Assembly (NCBI GenBank): GCA_045586785.1
Contig: JAZNBA010000085.1
Location: 27,134 to 91,133 of the forward strand
Source: UMGS1002 sp045586785
GTDB taxonomy: Bacteria; Bacillota; Clostridia; Oscillospirales; CAG-272
Length of the DNA stretch: 64,000 nucleotides
Direction: 5' to 3'
A program made the position numbers and the translations under genes. Shown one piece after another: positions 51,190-59,269 of the stretch. Position 1 is the stretch's first letter, and each line of letters begins with the position of its first letter. The notes under the pieces are model-generated. The model was not told where the DNA came from, made no database searches, and was given only the letters and a program-made list of their open reading frames with translations.

Positions 51190-51813
51190 ATGCCAAACGT
51201 AAAAGTAATGGATATGGCCGGCAAAGAAGTCGGCGAAATCACGCTGTCCGATGTTATTTTCGGCGCAGAAGTGAACGAAGCAGTTCTCCATGCCGCAGTA
51301 AGAGCTTACCTTCTCAATCAGAGACAGGGAACTCAGTCCACACTCACTCGCGGTGAGGTATCCGGTGGTGGTAAGAAGCCCTGGAGACAGAAGGGTACCG
51401 GCAGAGCACGTCAGGGTTCTACCCGTTCTCCTCAGTGGACACACGGTGGTATCGCTCTTGGTCCTAAGCCCAGAAGCTACCGCACCGGCATGAACAAGAA
51501 GACTAAGAGGGCGGCTCTTTACAGCGCTCTTTCGGCTAAGGTTGCTGCAGGCGATCTGATCGTTGTTGATGAGATCAAGTGCGAATCCTTTAGCACTAAG
51601 ACCATGGTTGCAATGCTGAATGCTCTTGGAGCGGACAGAAAGGCTCTCGTGGTTCTCCCCGAGGTTGATCGTTTCGTGGTTAAGAGCTGCGCAAACATCC
51701 CCGGAATTCAGACCGCTCTTTATAATACGATCAACGTATACGACATTCTCAATGCCGACAAGTTCATCGTATCCAAGGCTGCGGTTGCAATGCTTGAGGA
51801 GGTATATGCGTAA
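51190..51813 (+). CDS. rplD: 50S ribosomal protein L4
   Basis: The 207-residue L4 lines the exit tunnel with its extended loop (GGGKKPWRQKGTGRARQGS, about 57-75). In E. coli L4 also represses the S10 operon through the leader. Whether that holds for the different leader seen here is unknown. The stop and the rplW start share one base (TAATG at 51811-51815), so L4 and L23 are translationally coupled. Confidence 0.97.
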   Translation: MPNVKVMDMAGKEVGEITLSDVIFGAEVNEAVLHAAVRAYLLNQRQGTQSTLTRGEVSGGGKKPWRQKGTGRARQGSTRSPQWTHGGIALGPKPRSYRTGMNKKTKRAALYSALSAKVAAGDLIVVDEIKCESFSTKTMVAMLNALGADRKALVVLPEVDRFVVKSCANIPGIQTALYNTINVYDILNADKFIVSKAAVAMLEEVYA

Positions 51814-52235
51814 TGAGTAGATTGGCACAGGACATTATCATTGCTCCCGTCATTTCCGAAGAGAGCTTCGCCCTTATGTCCGGCGAGAAAAACAAGGTAC
51901 GCAAGGACCCCAAAGAGGTAATGAAGTCCGAAAGATATAAGAACAAGGTTGCTAAGGCTGAAAAGACCGGCAAGACCGTTCGCGAGCCCCTTGCACCTGC
52001 TCCTATCTGCAAGAAGTATGTTTTCCGTGTCGACAAGAAGGCTACAAAGCCCGAGATCGCACATGCAGTTGAGGAATTGTTCGGCGTTCAGGTTAAGGAC
52101 GTAAACGTTATCAACATGAAGAGAAAACCCAAGAAGTTGGGTGTTCACGAGGGTTACACTTCCGCTTGGAAAAAGGCCATCGTTACACTTAAACCCGATT
52201 CGAAGACCATTGAGTTCTTCGAGGGTATGAACTGA
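51813..52235 (+). CDS. rplW: 50S ribosomal protein L23 with a basic insertion
   Basis: L23 sits at the tunnel exit and docks SRP and trigger factor. At 140 residues it is about 40 longer than usual (95-100). The normal start DIIIAPVISEESFALM is followed by about 44 lysine-rich residues (about 23-66) before the fold resumes with KKYVFRVDKKATKPEIAHAVEELFGV. The C-terminal half is ordinary. Reading frame and codon use run through without a break, so the insertion is real coding sequence. It overlaps rplD by one base. Confidence 0.95.
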   Translation: MSRLAQDIIIAPVISEESFALMSGEKNKVRKDPKEVMKSERYKNKVAKAEKTGKTVREPLAPAPICKKYVFRVDKKATKPEIAHAVEELFGVQVKDVNVINMKRKPKKLGVHEGYTSAWKKAIVTLKPDSKTIEFFEGMN

Positions 52236-52255
52236 TAGCGGGAGGTTGAAGCAAA

Positions 52256-53086
52256 ATGCCTACAATTAAGTATAAGCCGACTACCCCGGCAAGAAGAAAT
52301 ATGACTGTTCCGACCTTTGAGGAAATTACAAAGTATGCTCCTGAAAAGTCTCTGACAGTTATCAAGAAAAAGAATGCTGGTCGTAACAGCTACGGTCGCA
52401 TTACCGTTCGTCACAGAGGCGGCGGAAACAAGGTTAAGTACAGAATCATCGATTTCAAGCGTCAGAATACTTCTCCTGCAACTGTAATCGGTATTGAGTA
52501 CGACCCTAACCGTTCTGCTTACATCGCACTGCTTGAGAATGAGGCAGGCGACAGAAGCTACATCATCGCTCCTCTTGGACTTACCGATGGCGATAAGGTT
52601 TACTCCGGCGCAGATGCTGATATCAAGCCCGGTAACACACTGCCCATCGCTAACATCCCGGTTGGTACTATGATACACAACATTGAGCTTTACCCCGGTA
52701 AGGGTGCTCAGCTTGCTCGTTCTGCCGGCGTTTTCGCACAGCTTATCGCTAAGGAAAACGGCAGTGCACAGGTAAGACTTCCTTCCGGTGAGGTTAGAAT
52801 TGTTCGTCTTGACTGCAAGGCAACTATCGGTCAGGTTGGCAATATCGAGCACGATACCGTTAAGGTAGGTAAGGCCGGTAAGACCCGTCATAAGGGCATC
52901 CGCCCGACGGTTCGCGGTTCTGTTATGAACCCCTGTGATCACCCTCACGGTGGTGGTGAAGGTAAGTCTCCGATCGGTCATCCCGGTCCGCTTACTCCTT
53001 GGGGCAAGCCTGCTCTTGGTTATAAGACCAGAAATAAGAAGGCTAGAACCGATAAATTCATTGTGAAACGCAGAAACGCTAAATAA
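52256..53086 (+). CDS. rplB: 50S ribosomal protein L2
   Basis: The 276-residue L2, needed for subunit joining and peptidyl transfer. It has the N-terminal KPTTPARRNMT, the central ITVRHRGGGNKVKYR, and the C-terminal region MNPCDHPHGGGEGKSP containing the conserved histidine of the catalytic-centre loop. ATG 52256 follows GGGAGG. It is in canonical position between rplW and rpsS. Confidence 0.98.
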   Translation: MPTIKYKPTTPARRNMTVPTFEEITKYAPEKSLTVIKKKNAGRNSYGRITVRHRGGGNKVKYRIIDFKRQNTSPATVIGIEYDPNRSAYIALLENEAGDRSYIIAPLGLTDGDKVYSGADADIKPGNTLPIANIPVGTMIHNIELYPGKGAQLARSAGVFAQLIAKENGSAQVRLPSGEVRIVRLDCKATIGQVGNIEHDTVKVGKAGKTRHKGIRPTVRGSVMNPCDHPHGGGEGKSPIGHPGPLTPWGKPALGYKTRNKKARTDKFIVKRRNAK

Positions 53087-53100
53087 GGAGGGAATATAGA

Positions 53101-53382
53101 ATGAGCAGAAGTTTGAAAAAGGCGCCGTTCGTGGAAGCTAAGCTCTACGCTCGTATCTGCGCTATGAACGAGAAAAACGAGAAGAAAGTTCTCAAGACCT
53201 GGTCCCGCGCATCTACCATATTCCCTGAATTCGTTGGTCATACGATCGCAGTTCACGATGGTAAAAAGCACGTTCCGGTATATGTGACTGAAGATATGGT
53301 TGGTCACAAGCTCGGCGAATTCGCTCCCACACGTACCTTTAAGGGTCATGCGGGTTCCAAGACATCCAACAACGGTAAATAA
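53101..53382 (+). CDS. rpsS: 30S ribosomal protein S19
   Basis: The 93-residue S19 of the small-subunit head, beside S13. It starts SRSLKKAPFVEAKL and contains the conserved VYVTEDMVGHKLGEFAPTRTF. It follows rplB by 14 bases with GGAGGG as ribosome-binding site and has the usual length. Confidence 0.98.
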   Translation: MSRSLKKAPFVEAKLYARICAMNEKNEKKVLKTWSRASTIFPEFVGHTIAVHDGKKHVPVYVTEDMVGHKLGEFAPTRTFKGHAGSKTSNNGK

Positions 53383-53405
53383 TGCAAAGGGAGGAAAACA
53401 TCAAA

Positions 53406-53747
53406 ATGGAAGCAAAAGCATATTTGCGTGATGCAAGACTTTCCCCGCGCAAGGTTAAATTCGTTCTCGACCTCATCAGAGGCAAGGATGCCGGTACCGC
53501 TATGGCGATCCTCAAGAATCTCAATAAGGGATCTGCTCCGTACCTGGTTAAACTGCTGGGAAGCGCAATTGCAAACGCTGAACACAATTTCCAAATGGAC
53601 ACATCTAAGCTTTATATCTCCGAGTGCTTCGTCTGCCAGGGACATATGAAGTACAATAAGCGCAGTAACCCCAGAGCAAAGGGTAGCGCAGACAGAATTC
53701 TCAGAAGAACCTGTCATGTGACAATCGCTGTCAAAGAAAGAGCATAA
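53406..53747 (+). CDS. rplV: 50S ribosomal protein L22
   Basis: The 113-residue L22, whose hairpin reaches into the exit tunnel near the macrolide site. It starts MEAKAYLRDARLSPRKVKFV and contains NAEHNFQMDTSKLYISE and the tunnel hairpin RSNPRAKGSADRILRRT. I chose ATG 53406, which lies behind GGGAGG. An ATG at 53382 overlapping the rpsS stop would precede that site. Confidence 0.97.
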   Translation: MEAKAYLRDARLSPRKVKFVLDLIRGKDAGTAMAILKNLNKGSAPYLVKLLGSAIANAEHNFQMDTSKLYISECFVCQGHMKYNKRSNPRAKGSADRILRRTCHVTIAVKERA

Positions 53748-53761
53748 GGAGGGTAAGCTGA

Positions 53762-54541
53762 ATGGGACAGAAAGTTAATCCCCACGGTCTTCGTGTGGGC
53801 GTAATCAAGAACTGGGATTCAAGATGGTATGTCAAGGATGAAGAATTCGGTGACACCCTTGTTTCCGACTATAACGTCAGAAAATTCCTCAAGGAAACTT
53901 TTAAGAACGCAGGCGTTCCTAAAATCGAGATCGAGCGTACAGCTAAGAACGTAAAGATCGCGGTTCACTGCGCTAAGCCCGGTATGCTTATCGGTCACGG
54001 CGGAGCTGAAAAGGAAAAGTACAAGGCTATTCTTGAGGATATGCTGAAAAAGCCTGTCAGACTTGACATCGTCGAAGTAAGACAGCCTGATCTCAATGCA
54101 CAGCTTGTAGCAGAGAACATTGCTTCTCAGCTCGAGAGACGTATCTCTTTCCGCCGTGCAATGAAGATGGCAATACGCAACACAATGCGTCTCGGCGCAA
54201 AGGGTATCAAGATATCTTGCAGTGGTAGACTTGGCGGCGCAGAAATTGCACGTGCTGAGCACTATCACGAAGGTACTATCCCGCTTCAGACGCTCAGAGC
54301 TGATATCGATTACGGTTTTTGGGAAGCAAACACCACTTACGGTAAGATCGGTATCAAGGTTTGGATTTACAGAGGCGAAGTTCTCAACGATGTAAACAGA
54401 CAGGGTTATAACCCTCGCGACAACCGCGACCGCAGAGACCGCAGAGATAATCGCGACCGTAGAGGTCACGGTGATCGCAGACCTTCTCGCGATGGCGCAT
54501 CTCGCGCAGACAGAACTCCTAGAGAAGGAGGCAAGAAATAA
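53762..54541 (+). CDS. rpsC: 30S ribosomal protein S3 with Arg/Asp-rich tail
   Basis: S3 forms part of the mRNA entry site. The N-terminal KH domain (KPGMLIGHGGAEKEK) and the C-terminal domain (RRAMKMAIRNTMRLGAKGIK) are intact. At 259 residues it has a tail of about 38 residues from about 222 made of RD/RDNRDRR repeats, longer than the usual 210-230. Such tails occur in some clostridia and may touch mRNA or the next subunit; this is inference. It ends two bases before the rplP start. Confidence 0.97.
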   Translation: MGQKVNPHGLRVGVIKNWDSRWYVKDEEFGDTLVSDYNVRKFLKETFKNAGVPKIEIERTAKNVKIAVHCAKPGMLIGHGGAEKEKYKAILEDMLKKPVRLDIVEVRQPDLNAQLVAENIASQLERRISFRRAMKMAIRNTMRLGAKGIKISCSGRLGGAEIARAEHYHEGTIPLQTLRADIDYGFWEANTTYGKIGIKVWIYRGEVLNDVNRQGYNPRDNRDRRDRRDNRDRRGHGDRRPSRDGASRADRTPREGGKK

Positions 54542-54542
54542 A

Positions 54543-54962
54543 ATGTTAATGCCTAAGAGAGTTAAGTTCCGTCGCGTACAGCGCGGTAGACTTAAGGGTA
54601 AGGCAATGCGCGGCAACACAATCAGCAACGGCCAGTACGGTCTCGTAGCTCTTGAGCCCGCATGGATTACCAGCAATCAGATAGAAGCAGCACGTATTGC
54701 TATGACACGTTACATCAAGCGTGGTGGTAAGGTTTGGATCAAGGTTTTCCCTGACAAGCCTATCACAGAGAAGCCGGCTGAAACTCGAATGGGTTCCGGT
54801 AAAGGTTCTCCTGAGTATTGGGTAGCAGTTGTTAAGCCCGGCAGAGTGCTGTTCGAAATGGATGGCGTAGATGAAGTTGTAGCTCGCGAAGCTATGCGTC
54901 TTGCCGGCCACAAGCTGCCTATTAAGACCAAGTTTATGACTAAAAAGGATAAGGAGGTATAA
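54543..54962 (+). CDS. rplP: 50S ribosomal protein L16
   Basis: The 139-residue L16, which contacts the A-site tRNA elbow. It begins MLMPKRVKFRRVQRGRLKG and contains VWIKVFPDKPITEKPAETRMG and GKGSPEYWVAVVKPGR. I chose ATG 54543 over the earlier in-frame ATG at 54471, which lies inside rpsC. A GGAGG at its 3' end serves rpmC. Confidence 0.97.
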   Translation: MLMPKRVKFRRVQRGRLKGKAMRGNTISNGQYGLVALEPAWITSNQIEAARIAMTRYIKRGGKVWIKVFPDKPITEKPAETRMGSGKGSPEYWVAVVKPGRVLFEMDGVDEVVAREAMRLAGHKLPIKTKFMTKKDKEV

Positions 54963-54966
54963 GTCA

Positions 54967-55158
54967 GTGAAGATCAACGAAATCAGAGAACTTTCTGTTG
55001 AGGAACTCAACGCTAAACTCAAAGAACTCAAGACCGAGCTGTTTAACCTCCGCTTCCAGCTTGCGATCAACCAGCTTGAAAACACAAACCGTATACCCGA
55101 AGTCAAGCGTGACATCGCTCGCGTAATGACTATTCTTTCTGAAAAGAAGGAAGCATAA
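54967..55158 (+). CDS. rpmC: 50S ribosomal protein L29
   Basis: The 63-residue two-helix L29 at the tunnel exit next to L23. It starts with GTG at 54967 (MKINEIRELSVEELNAKLKELK), five bases after the rplP stop and behind GGAGGT. The second helix holds ETNRIPEVKRDIARVMT-like residues (ENTNRIPEVKRDIARVMT). Confidence 0.96.
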   Translation: MKINEIRELSVEELNAKLKELKTELFNLRFQLAINQLENTNRIPEVKRDIARVMTILSEKKEA

Positions 55159-55170
55159 GGAGGATAGGTC

Positions 55171-55428
55171 ATGGAAGAAAGAAATCTTAGAAAGACCCGT
55201 GTCGGATATGTCGTTAGTGACAAGATGGACAAGACAGTTGTTATTGCCATCGTTGACAACGTAAAGCATCCTATCTACGGCAAAATCATCAAGCGTACCC
55301 TTAAAGTTCATGCTCACGACGAAGAAAACGTTTGCGGCATCGGCGATAAGGTAGAGATTATGGAAACAAGACCTCTTTCCAAGACAAAGAGATGGCGTGT
55401 TGTTGAAATAATCGAAAAGGCTAAATAA
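55171..55428 (+). CDS. rpsQ: 30S ribosomal protein S17
   Basis: The 85-residue OB-fold S17, a primary 16S binder. It contains RKTRVGYVVSDKMDKTVVIA and the C-terminal IMETRPLSKTKRWRVVEI. It follows rpmC by 12 bases. A 64-base spacer then precedes rplN. Confidence 0.97.
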   Translation: MEERNLRKTRVGYVVSDKMDKTVVIAIVDNVKHPIYGKIIKRTLKVHAHDEENVCGIGDKVEIMETRPLSKTKRWRVVEIIEKAK

Positions 55429-55492
55429 TCAACACATTGTATTCATAATAGTAGATACGTCAAAGTCGTATTGAAACAGGAGGAAACACAAA

Positions 55493-55861
55493 GTGATACA
55501 GCAGCAGTCAATGATGAAGGTTGCCGATAACACCGGTGCAAAAGAGCTGATGTGCATTCGCGTTCTTGGCGGTACAGGCCGTCGTTACGCAAACATCGGT
55601 GACGTTGTGGTAGCTACCGTTAAAAAGGCAGCTCCCGGCGGCGTGGTGAAAAAGGGTCAGGTAGTCAAAGCTGTTATCGTAAGAAGCAAGCATGGTATTA
55701 AGCGTGCTGATGGTTCTTACATTAAGTTTGACGAAAACTCCGCGGTAATCATAAAAGAAGATCAAAATCCTACAGGAACTCGTATTTTTGGCCCTGTAGC
55801 AAGAGAGCTCCGTGAGAAGAATTATCTTAAAATTCTTTCTCTGGCTCCCGAAGTACTGTAA
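55493..55861 (+). CDS. rplN: 50S ribosomal protein L14
   Basis: The 122-residue L14 at the subunit interface. It starts at GTG 55493 (MIQQQSMMKVADNTGAKELM) behind AGGAGG and carries the signature GGTGRRYANIGDVVVATVK. The end, REKNYLKILSLAPEVL, is normal. This is the second GTG-start ribosomal gene of the cluster after rpmC. Confidence 0.97.
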   Translation: MIQQQSMMKVADNTGAKELMCIRVLGGTGRRYANIGDVVVATVKKAAPGGVVKKGQVVKAVIVRSKHGIKRADGSYIKFDENSAVIIKEDQNPTGTRIFGPVARELREKNYLKILSLAPEVL

Positions 55862-55875
55862 GGGGGAAATCGACA

Positions 55876-56217
55876 ATGAATATAAAAGTTGGAGACAAGG
55901 TAATCCTTCTTACCGGTAAATATGAAGAGCGTAAGGACCAGAATGGTAAGCTCATCACTCACAAGGTAATCGCTGTTTCTCCCAAAGAGGGCAAGGTTAT
56001 CGTTGAGGGCGTAAACAAGGTCCACAAGCATGTTAAACCCCGCAGACAGGGCGAAACAGGCGGTATCGTTGATACCGAAGGCGCAGTATATGCGTGCAAG
56101 GTTGCTATCGTTTGCCCTAAGTGCGGTAAGGCTGCAAGAGTTGCTCACAAGACTCTTGATAACGGCAAAAAGGTCCGCGTAGCTGCACATAAAGATTGCG
56201 GCTATCCGGAGATATAA
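55876..56217 (+). CDS. rplX: 50S ribosomal protein L24
   Basis: The 113-residue L24, an assembly initiator with an N-terminal KOW motif (KVGDKVILLTGKYEERKDQNG) and VIVEGVNKVHKHVKP. The C-terminal part has CPKCGKAARVAHK, a partial zinc-ribbon knuckle ending in HKDCGYPEI. The KOW-to-zinc layout is common in Gram-positives. It follows rplN by 14 bases. Confidence 0.97.
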   Translation: MNIKVGDKVILLTGKYEERKDQNGKLITHKVIAVSPKEGKVIVEGVNKVHKHVKPRRQGETGGIVDTEGAVYACKVAIVCPKCGKAARVAHKTLDNGKKVRVAAHKDCGYPEI

Positions 56218-56229
56218 GGAGGCGGAACA

Positions 56230-56769
56230 ATGGCAAGACTTAGAGATTATTATAAGGCTGAGGTTGCTCCCGCCCTTATGAAGAAATTCGAGTACAAGAG
56301 CCCCATGCAGATCCCCAAATTGGACAAGGTTGTTATCAACGTTGGTTGTGGTGATGCAAAGGATAATGCAAAGGTTATTGACAGTGTAATTAAGGATCTG
56401 ACTATCATTGCAGGTCAGAAGCCCGTTCCGACTTATGCTAAGAAGTCGGTTGCTAACTTCAAGCTTCGTGAGGGCATGAAGATTGGTGCAAAGGTTACAC
56501 TTCGTGGCGACAGAATGTACGAATTTATTGACAGACTTTTCAACTTCGCACTTCCTCGCGTTCGTGACTTCAAGGGTATTAATCCCAACGCTTTTGATGG
56601 CAGAGGCAACTACGCGCTTGGACTTAAGGAACAGCTTATATTCCCTGAAATCGAGTACGATAAGATTGAAAAGATCCGCGGTATGGATATTTGCTTTGTC
56701 ACTACCGCAAACACCGATGAAGAAGCAAAAGAGCTGCTCAAGTTGATGGGCGCTCCGTTCGCAAATTAA
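56230..56769 (+). CDS. rplE: 50S ribosomal protein L5
   Basis: The 179-residue L5 of the central protuberance, binding 5S rRNA. It contains VVINVGCGDAKDNAKVID, the FKLREGMKIGAKVTLRG loop, and ALPRVRDFKGINPNAFDGRGNY. Length and order are ordinary. ATG 56230 follows AAGGAGG. Confidence 0.98.
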   Translation: MARLRDYYKAEVAPALMKKFEYKSPMQIPKLDKVVINVGCGDAKDNAKVIDSVIKDLTIIAGQKPVPTYAKKSVANFKLREGMKIGAKVTLRGDRMYEFIDRLFNFALPRVRDFKGINPNAFDGRGNYALGLKEQLIFPEIEYDKIEKIRGMDICFVTTANTDEEAKELLKLMGAPFAN

Positions 56770-56785
56770 TAGGAGGGACAAGAAG

Positions 56786-56971
56786 ATGGCAAAGAAGTCA
56801 ATGATTCTCAAGCAGCAGAGAGAGCAGAAGTACTCAACCCGTGAGTACAACCGTTGCAAGATCTGCGGTCGTCCCCATGCATATCTGCGTAGATACGGTA
56901 TCTGCCGTATTTGCTTCCGTAATCTTGCTTACAAGGGCGAGATTCCCGGTGTAAGAAAAGCAAGCTGGTAA
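56786..56971 (+). CDS. rpsN: 30S ribosomal protein S14, type Z
   Basis: A 61-residue zinc-containing S14 (often called rpsZ). The zinc ligands are the cysteines of CKIC and CRIC in RCKICGRPHAYLRRYGICRICFR. The short zinc form is usual in the spc cluster of Bacillota. It follows rplE by 16 bases. A structured 131-base spacer then precedes rpsH. Confidence 0.97.
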   Translation: MAKKSMILKQQREQKYSTREYNRCKICGRPHAYLRRYGICRICFRNLAYKGEIPGVRKASW

Positions 56972-56997
56972 ACAGCAACAAACAAAAAACCTTAACT

Positions 56998-57071
56998 ATC
57001 GGAAGGAAACTTGCGAGGCTTGCCTCGCCGGTTTAACCACCGATATGCCGCCGGAATATATACCGGCAGCA
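56998..57071 (+). promoter_or_regulatory. Two-hairpin RNA element between rpsN and rpsH
   Basis: The first hairpin (56998-57044) pairs ATCGG with CCGAT, AAAC with GTTT and GCGAGG with CCTCGC in order, with symmetrical internal loops and a CTTG tetraloop. The second (57046-57071) pairs TGCCGCCGG with CCGGCAGCA with one mismatch around an AATATATA loop. It is not followed by a T-run. The spacer also has its own strong ribosome-binding site AAGGAG for rpsH. An S8 autoregulation or RNA processing role is possible. Confidence 0.6.
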
Positions 57072-57102
57072 AGATAATAACTTGCATAAAGGAGAAAAAA
57101 CA

Positions 57103-57501
57103 ATGCAAATGTCAGATGTAATTGCCGATATGCTCACTCGGATCAGAAACGCGAATGACGCGAAGCATCCCACCGTTGACATCCCGGCATCCAAAATGAA
57201 AGAATCTATCGCTAAGATCCTCGTTGCTGAAGGCTACGTAAAGAGCTATCAGATCGTTGAGGATGGCAAGCAGGGCGTTATTCGTGTAACGCTGAAGTAC
57301 ATGACCGGCAAGCAGAAGGTCATTCGTGGTATTCGCCGCGTTTCCAAACCCGGTCTTCGTGTTTACGCAGGTTACGAAGATATGCCTAAGGTTATGAACG
57401 GCCTTGGCGTTGCAATCGTTTCCACATCCAAGGGTATTATGACCGACAAGCAGGCTCGTTCGCAGAAAATTGGCGGCGAAGTCCTTGCATTTGTATGGTA
57501 A
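57103..57501 (+). CDS. rpsH: 30S ribosomal protein S8
   Basis: The 132-residue S8, which binds 16S helix 21 and in E. coli represses the spc operon. It contains DVIADMLTRIRNANDAKH and the C-terminal VAIVSTSKGIMTDKQAR. I chose ATG 57103, preceded by AAAGGAG. A TTG at 57082 would include that site. The two-hairpin element 56998-57071 sits just upstream. Confidence 0.97.
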   Translation: MQMSDVIADMLTRIRNANDAKHPTVDIPASKMKESIAKILVAEGYVKSYQIVEDGKQGVIRVTLKYMTGKQKVIRGIRRVSKPGLRVYAGYEDMPKVMNGLGVAIVSTSKGIMTDKQARSQKIGGEVLAFVW

Positions 57502-57518
57502 GCGGGAGGTAGTGTGTA

Positions 57519-58091
57519 ATGTCTAGAATTGGTAGAATGCCTGTCGCAATCCCCGCAGGTGTAACAGTAAATATCGCGGATAACAATACCGTCACCGTTA
57601 AGGGTCCTCTTGGAACTCTTACCGAGACATTCAGCTCTCGTATGACTATCAAGCAGGAGGGCGCTGAACTGCTGGTTACTCGTCCTACCGACGAGAAAGA
57701 GGACAAGAGCCTTCACGGTCTCACACGTGCTCTGCTCAACAACATGGTTGTTGGTGTAACTACCGGTTTCTCCAAGACTCTGGAAGTTATCGGTGTTGGT
57801 TACAAGGTAGTTCTTCAGGGCAAGAAGCTCATGCTTTATCTCGGCTACTCGCTTGAGGCTAACGGACAGCCGCAGGAAAAATACTGCATCACTGCTCCCG
57901 AAGGTATCACTTTTGAAGTTCCGGATAAGATGGCAATACCCACGATCATCATTAAGGGTATTGATAAGCAGCTTGTTGGTCAGACCGCTGCAACCATCAG
58001 AAGCAAGAGACCTCCCGAGCCTTATCATGGTAAGGGTGTCAAGTACAACGATGAAGTTATTCGTCGTAAGGTCGGCAAGACCGGCAAATAA
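57519..58091 (+). CDS. rplF: 50S ribosomal protein L6
   Basis: The 190-residue L6 near the factor-binding centre. It has the N-terminal SRIGRMPVAIPAGV, the central VIGVGYKVVLQGKKLMLYLGYS and the C-terminal signature RPPEPYHGKGVKY. It is slightly longer than the usual 178-184, with a few extra residues in the second domain (SLEANGQPQEKYCITAPEG). ATG 57519 follows GGGAGG. Confidence 0.97.
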   Translation: MSRIGRMPVAIPAGVTVNIADNNTVTVKGPLGTLTETFSSRMTIKQEGAELLVTRPTDEKEDKSLHGLTRALLNNMVVGVTTGFSKTLEVIGVGYKVVLQGKKLMLYLGYSLEANGQPQEKYCITAPEGITFEVPDKMAIPTIIIKGIDKQLVGQTAATIRSKRPPEPYHGKGVKYNDEVIRRKVGKTGK

Positions 58092-58109
58092 TGAAAGGAG
58101 TGGAATGAC

Positions 58110-58469
58110 ATGGTATCCAGAAAAGACAGCAATGCAGCTCGTCTCAAGAGACATAAGAGAGTCAGAGCTAAGATCTCGGGTACAGAAGCCCGTCCCCGCT
58201 TGTCTGTTTATCGCTCTAATGATCACATCAGTGCACAGATCATTGATGACGTTAAGGGCATAACTCTTGTCAGCGCATCCACCCACGAGGCTGGTTTTGA
58301 GGGCGCTACAGGCAATAAGGCAGCAGCAAAAATCGTCGGCAAGAAGATTGCCGAAAGAGCAATAGAAAAGGGTATCTCCGAAGTCGTATTCGACCGCGGC
58401 GGCTATCTTTATCACGGACGTGTATCGGAACTGGCTGACGGCGCTCGCGAGGGCGGCCTGAAGTTCTGA
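58110..58469 (+). CDS. rplR: 50S ribosomal protein L18
   Basis: The 119-residue L18, which binds 5S rRNA with L5. It contains RHKRVRAKISGTEARPRLSV, the ISAQIIDDVKGITLVSASTH region and the C-terminal FDRGGYLYHGRVSELADGAREGGL. A 70-base spacer with two small hairpins (AGCC/GGCT, and GTTCAAA/TTTGAAC at 58500-58521) separates it from rpsE. Confidence 0.97.
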   Translation: MVSRKDSNAARLKRHKRVRAKISGTEARPRLSVYRSNDHISAQIIDDVKGITLVSASTHEAGFEGATGNKAAAKIVGKKIAERAIEKGISEVVFDRGGYLYHGRVSELADGAREGGLKF

Positions 58470-58539
58470 GCCTTTTGGCTGAATTCCGGTTTGTACACTG
58501 TTCAAATACTTTATTTTGAACAATTTTCAGGAGGAAAAA

Positions 58540-59070
58540 ATGGCTTACAGCAAAAATAACAGACCTGAGCGCGAGAACCGTTCCAGAGAAGAGAACGAAC
58601 TTCGCGAATCTATGGTTGCGCTGAACCGTGTTTCAAAGACAGTCAAGGGCGGACGTATCGCTCGCTTTGCGGCTATTATGGTCGTAGGTGACGGTAACGG
58701 CAACGTCGGTGTCGGACTCGGTAAAGCAGCTGAAGTTCCCGAAGCAATCCGCAAGGGAATTGAAGATGCAAAGAAGAATATGGTGCACATCTCCCTTAAG
58801 GGATCTACAATACCTCACGAGGTTGTTGGTGTTTACGGAGCCGGCAAGGTTCTGCTTAAGCCCGCAGCTCCCGGTACCGGTATTATTGCCGGTGGTAAGG
58901 TCAGAGCAATTCTTGAGCTTGCTGGTATTAAGAATATACGTGCAAAATGCCTGCGCTCCAACAATCCTACCAACGTTGTTAAGGCAACCATGGAAGGCTT
59001 GAAGGCACTTCGTACCGCTGAAGAGGTCGCTAAGATCCGTGAAATCAGCGTTGATCAGATCAAGGGCTAA
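58540..59070 (+). CDS. rpsE: 30S ribosomal protein S5
   Basis: The 176-residue S5, important for decoding accuracy. A charged Asn/Glu/Arg-rich N-terminal segment (about 1-22) precedes LRESMVALNRVSKTVKGGR, then the double-stranded RNA-binding part and AAPGTGIIAGGKVRAILELAGI. I chose ATG 58540, which follows AGGAGG at 58529-58534, over the in-frame ATG 58516. Confidence 0.97.
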   Translation: MAYSKNNRPERENRSREENELRESMVALNRVSKTVKGGRIARFAAIMVVGDGNGNVGVGLGKAAEVPEAIRKGIEDAKKNMVHISLKGSTIPHEVVGVYGAGKVLLKPAAPGTGIIAGGKVRAILELAGIKNIRAKCLRSNNPTNVVKATMEGLKALRTAEEVAKIREISVDQIKG

Positions 59071-59082
59071 GGAGGGGTTGAA

Positions 59083-59256
59083 ATGAAAAAGGTAACACTT
59101 GTAAAGAGCCTCATCCGTGCTAAAGCAGGACAGCTTGCAACCGCGAAGTCTCTGGGACTGAGAAAGATCGGCGACAGCATCGTTTGCAAAGACGACGCAG
59201 TTCTCGCCGGCAAGGTCAAAGTCATCGCGCACCTCGTCAAGGTTGAAAACGTATAA
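59083..59256 (+). CDS. rpmD: 50S ribosomal protein L30
   Basis: A 57-residue L30 in the correct position between rpsE and rplO. It reads MKKVTLVKSLIRAK onward, with the helix QLATAKSLGLRKIGDSIV and the terminal strand KVIAHLVKVE. The start is ATG 59083 behind AAGGAGG. It is too short for common open-reading-frame cut-offs but is complete. Confidence 0.95.
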   Translation: MKKVTLVKSLIRAKAGQLATAKSLGLRKIGDSIVCKDDAVLAGKVKVIAHLVKVENV

Positions 59257-59269
59257 AGGAGGGAGCACA

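Noticed and set aside
52154..52981. A 275-residue minus-strand open frame over rplB
   Set aside because: It mirrors rplB codons, lacks a ribosome-binding site and resembles no protein family.
54410..54490. Short tandem DNA repeat as a mobile or regulatory element
   Set aside because: It encodes the RD-rich S3 tail in frame and is explained by the protein sequence.
57372..58523. A 383-residue open frame on the minus strand over rpsH-rplF-rplR
   Set aside because: It is antisense to well-supported ribosomal genes, has no family motifs and arises from their codon bias.
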